Both the position numbers and the translations under genes were made by a program. A stretch of DNA of 13,310 nt from CAYMUB01 sp964393545. Lineage in GTDB: Bacteria > Patescibacteriota > Microgenomatia > Daviesbacterales > UBA10151. The DNA is taken from assembly GCA_964393545.1 (NCBI GenBank), contig CAYMUB010000040.1, forward strand, positions 1-13,310. Reading direction: 5' to 3'. This document shows, in pieces, positions 12,184-13,310 of the stretch. A model generated the notes under the pieces. The model worked only from the letters and a program-made list of their open reading frames with translations. It had not been told where the DNA came from and searched no databases. Every line of letters begins with the position of its first letter. The stretch's first letter is position 1.

Positions 12184-13310
12184 ATGCAAAGTTTTCTAAG
12201 ATATCTGATTGTGATAATGCTAACTGCAGGCATCAGTTACTCCTTTTATTCTGCAAAGCAGAACAAGGATCAAGAGAGTAAGAAGACTGTTGTCCAAGTC
12301 AACGAAGATGTACCTGAGATGAAAGATATCCTAAATACCCAAAGTCAGGAGGTCCGTTTAAAAGCTGCCCGCAAATTAGTGGAAAGAGTAGATGTGGAAA
12401 AGGCTTTGGAGATTTTAGAACATTCCTCTCTTCCTCATACAGGTGAAGGACATTTGGTTGTTCATCAAGTAGGTTTTTATGCTTTTCAAAAATATGGAGT
12501 TGATTCCATATTAAAATGTAAGGATTACTTTTTATATGCCTGTTATCATGGAGCAATAATTGAGGCGGCCTCCAGTCAGGGGTTTGAGGCAATTACCAAA
12601 ATGACTGATAAGTGCAAAGAATCACCTGTCCGCTATTTCCAGTGTGTTCATGCTGCCGGACATTCTATTTTGGCTATCTGGAACTATGATTTGCCTAATG
12701 CTTTAAAAACCTGTAACGAGTTATATGAAAAAGAAGAGCAGTTCCCTGAGGCATTGAGTTCCTGTCACAATGGTACTTTCATGGAAAATTTGTTTGGGGT
12801 TCATGATTGGGGAAAGGATCAGGAGCAAAAAAGAGATTGGTTATCCGATGATCCATATTTTCCTTGTAATGCCTTTGCGGAAAAATACCAAAAGGGTTGC
12901 TGGCTAAATCAGGCAGCCAGGATTTACCAGATGTACAATAATGATATAGCAAAAACCTCAAAGCTTTGCCAGGAAGTTGGTAATGATCAATATACTGCTT
13001 GGTGTATGGATAATGTGGCCAGGCAAATTCACCCTTTGACTAATGGCGATCCGGCCCAATCTTTTAAGCTATGCCAGATGGAGGGTAATGACTGGTATGA
13101 TAATTGTCTGGTGGTAAATGCCGGCTCATTTTATTCAGTTGGGGGCAGAGATCAGGCTATATTTATTTGCCAGAATGTTCCTCAACACTTAAAAGGAGAA
13201 TGTTTCCAAAGGGTAATTTCACAAATTGTCTCAGACCCGATTGATAAACCTCAAAAAGAAGCTTTGTGCAGAAAAATTGAGCAACCTTTCCAAAATGAAT
13301 GTTTATCCGG
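12184..13310 (+). CDS. Membrane-anchored cysteine-rich helical-repeat protein (partial, runs off the window)
   Basis: At least 375 residues are visible and no stop is reached. An N-terminal hydrophobic segment (about 5-22, after MQSFLR) is a signal peptide or anchor, so the rest is extracytoplasmic. Next come HTGEGHLVVHQVGFYAFQKYG (about 85-105), then C120-Y-H122-G, C154-V-H156-A-A-G-H160 and C194-H-N-G-TFMEN. This C-x-H-G/GH...FMEN pattern I recognise from an uncharacterised bacterial family, without known function. From about 228 the protein changes to repeats carrying cysteine pairs 11-12 residues apart (228/239, 262/274, 297/308, 329/340, 362/373). It starts one base after the GT2 stop, so it is the operon's fourth gene and probably acts at the cell surface. 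Binding of a metal or heme by the C-x-H motifs is speculative. Confidence 0.8.
   Translation, partial: MQSFLRYLIVIMLTAGISYSFYSAKQNKDQESKKTVVQVNEDVPEMKDILNTQSQEVRLKAARKLVERVDVEKALEILEHSSLPHTGEGHLVVHQVGFYAFQKYGVDSILKCKDYFLYACYHGAIIEAASSQGFEAITKMTDKCKESPVRYFQCVHAAGHSILAIWNYDLPNALKTCNELYEKEEQFPEALSSCHNGTFMENLFGVHDWGKDQEQKRDWLSDDPYFPCNAFAEKYQKGCWLNQAARIYQMYNNDIAKTSKLCQEVGNDQYTAWCMDNVARQIHPLTNGDPAQSFKLCQMEGNDWYDNCLVVNAGSFYSVGGRDQAIFICQNVPQHLKGECFQRVISQIVSDPIDKPQKEALCRKIEQPFQNECLS

Noticed and set aside
12299..12961. Minus-strand open frames opposite the cysteine-rich gene
   Set aside because: They are shadows of the plus-strand coding frame, which is continuous with a signal segment and recurrent Cys/His motifs from 12184 to the window end.

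Overview
This is an AT-rich bacterial window. Compact genes, an F-type ATP synthase cluster, very small enzymes, a half-size transporter and runs of family 2 glycosyltransferases suggest a Patescibacteria/CPR genome, perhaps Microgenomates-like. That placement is inference. No rRNA, tRNA, CRISPR array, transposase or integrase was seen, and the standard genetic code fits every gene.

Layout. Positions 1-1416 hold the last codons of atpG and a complete atpD on the plus strand. atpC does not follow directly. Between atpD and atpC (7873-8283) lie about 6.4 kb carrying nine genes. Five run on the minus strand, head-on into atpD: a retropepsin-like aspartic protease, a DUF5678-type protein, a coiled-coil protein, an unknown 152-residue protein and a small beta-carbonic anhydrase. 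Diverging from the last is a second, probably zeta-type carbonic anhydrase (plus), followed by a half-size MFS transporter (plus). A large GT4 glycosyltransferase (minus) and an SDR oxidoreductase (plus) then diverge from each other. After atpC come two tiny membrane proteins. Next is an overlapping plus-strand operon of three GT2 genes (one with two GT2 domains), ending in a membrane-anchored cysteine-rich repeat protein cut by the window edge.

Main observations. (1) A diverged 42-base copy of the atpD 3' end lies at 2106-2147. The protease/DUF5678 pair is therefore bracketed by two atpD tails, a footprint of insertion or allelic recombination. (2) Eight genes that start transcription units have a -10 box ending only 6-12 nt before the start codon, six of them with an upstream TGn. 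The interior operon genes checked show Shine-Dalgarno-like sequences or direct overlaps. This predicts leaderless or near-leaderless mRNAs. (3) Two carbonic anhydrases of different classes diverge from interleaved promoters, and the second has an intrinsic terminator in its leader. (4) A GT2 gene carries a 7-bp tandem repeat that could shift its frame. (5) The last gene encodes cysteine pairs repeating about every 33 residues.

Working together: ATP synthase F1 subunits supply energy metabolism, and the carbonic anhydrases handle bicarbonate/CO2. The GT2 operon, and possibly the GT4 gene, probably builds surface polysaccharide or glycoprotein glycans.
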